Positions 5,006 through 5,441 of a DNA stretch of 5,441 nucleotides are shown piece after piece. Numbering within the stretch: position 1 is the stretch's first letter; each line of letters starts with the position of its first letter. A model generated the notes under the pieces. That model was given only the letters and a program-made list of their open reading frames with translations. It was not told the origin of the DNA and did no database searches. The stretch is taken from assembly GCA_051881655.1 (NCBI GenBank), contig JBJEQH010000001.1, positions 1-5,441 of the forward strand. Reading direction: 5' to 3'. This DNA comes from Heritagella sp051881655 (GTDB taxonomy: Bacteria > Bacillota > Clostridia > Oscillospirales > Acutalibacteraceae). Position numbers and translations under genes: made by a program.

Positions 5006-5441
5006 CTACCCCAAAGGGCAGCCGGATGCGTTGACCCGGCCGCCCTTTGGCAATGATACAAGTTTTTTCCGGATCGGTATCTGTATCTCTGACAGCCACT
5101 CTCCTTCATCGTCTTTATTCCAGATCCCATCAATATAGCTTTCTCTGATCTCACCGGCAATTTCATATCCATTTTCTTCAATATACTTTAGGACCGTTTC
5201 ATAGGATTCTGAAAATGTACGATAGGATCCCTTGTGATACACACAGGCTGCCTGTATTTTAGGAAGCGTTCTGAAATACAGCCCGCCGGTTTCCTCTTTT
5301 GCCGCCGTTACCGATTCGCAGATTTCGACCAGAATATCCTCATCTTTGTACCCCGGTTCCAGGTAGTTGGTAAAGCAGTATTCCGGGACAGCACATTCAC
5401 ATCCGGTTTTCTCCATAAGCGCTCCCATTTTCGGCATCACC
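5006..5441 (-). CDS. Regulator with GyrI-like effector-binding domain, C-terminal part
   Basis: This is the C-terminal 144 residues of a protein whose start lies beyond the right edge; the frame is open to 5441. The domain is GyrI-like (the effector-binding domain of MerR- and AraC-type regulators), which binds small amphipathic or cationic ligands. Visible features are CFTNYLEPGYKD, then LPKIQAACVYHKGSYRTFSE and a helix YETVLKYIEENGYEI. IRESYIDGIWNKDDEGEW follows and leads into LSEIQIPIRK, where the Glu of SEIQ is the residue that in BmrR-type pockets contacts the ligand. The missing part is probably a DNA-binding helix-turn-helix, MerR-type by resemblance, but a stand-alone GyrI-like protein is not excluded. 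Homologues normally stop shortly after EIQIPI; here 20 further residues follow (KLVSLPKGGRVNASGCPLG), mostly encoded by the palindrome at 5011-5050. The gene is much more AT-rich than the malic enzyme region. Confidence 0.85.
   Translation of the reverse strand, partial: VMPKMGALMEKTGCECAVPEYCFTNYLEPGYKDEDILVEICESVTAAKEETGGLYFRTLPKIQAACVYHKGSYRTFSESYETVLKYIEENGYEIAGEIRESYIDGIWNKDDEGEWLSEIQIPIRKKLVSLPKGGRVNASGCPLG
5011..5050. repeat. Large imperfect palindrome overlapping the end of the regulator gene
   Basis: CCAAAGGGC (5011-5019) pairs with GCCCTTTGG (5042-5050). After one A-C mismatch, GCCGG (5021-5025) pairs with CCGGC (5036-5040) around a ten-base loop. The total is 14 paired positions of strongly GC-rich sequence set inside AT-rich DNA. 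No T-run follows on either strand at the right distance, so it is not a standard terminator. It encodes the unusual last residues of the regulator. It resembles a dispersed palindromic (REP-like) unit, but only one copy is in this window. Confidence 0.6.

Noticed and set aside
4714..5181. A 155-codon open frame on the minus strand
   Set aside because: Its 5' half overlaps the real regulator gene in another frame and crosses the palindrome and promoter. Only the last part, from about 4872 down, looks protein-like.

Overview
The window looks like chromosomal DNA from a moderately high-GC Gram-positive anaerobe, most likely a gut Clostridia/Oscillospiraceae-type bacterium. The basis is strong AGGAGG-like ribosome binding sites, compact hairpin-plus-T terminators, sigma-A-type promoters and the gene types. 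The genus cannot be named from sequence alone.

Layout, left to right. (1) 1-1101, plus strand: the C-terminal 366 residues of a CstA-family carbon-starvation/pyruvate-peptide transporter, cut by the left edge, followed by a strong intrinsic terminator at 1156-1197. (2) 1278-1730, plus: a small Nudix hydrolase whose ribosome binding site sits just after a 7-bp hairpin. (3) 1781-1844: a long, nearly perfect hairpin acting as a shared terminator between the Nudix gene and the convergent minus-strand genes. (4) 1923-3095, minus: a short bacterial malic enzyme. (5) 3166-3945, minus: an endonuclease/exonuclease/phosphatase-fold hydrolase with its own extended -10 promoter (3994-4021), lying 70 nt upstream of the malic enzyme and possibly co-transcribed with it. 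(6) 4130-4576, minus: a GNAT acetyltransferase with its own terminator at 4066-4103. (7) 4592-4904, minus: an AT-rich stretch with a good promoter (4876-4904), a frame-broken remnant of a small membrane protein, and a doubtful 29-codon ORF. (8) 5006-5441, minus: the C-terminal part of a regulator with a GyrI-like ligand-binding domain, cut by the right edge, whose last ~15 codons lie in a large imperfect palindrome.

Functionally the left and middle parts are housekeeping carbon metabolism: CstA-family proteins import pyruvate or peptides, and malic enzyme interconverts malate and pyruvate. The Nudix enzyme, the EEP hydrolase and the GNAT enzyme are generic, with substrates that cannot be told from sequence. 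From about 4590 rightward base composition drops sharply (for example 19 G/C of 60 at 4681-4740 and 18 of 60 at 5161-5220, against 39 of 60 at 2041-2100), so this end has a different history and is the accessory part of the window. I see no CRISPR array, tRNA, rRNA, transposase or phage gene. I did not find a convincing new multi-gene system. The points most worth a second look are the palindrome at the end of the regulator gene and the broken membrane-protein gene behind an intact promoter.
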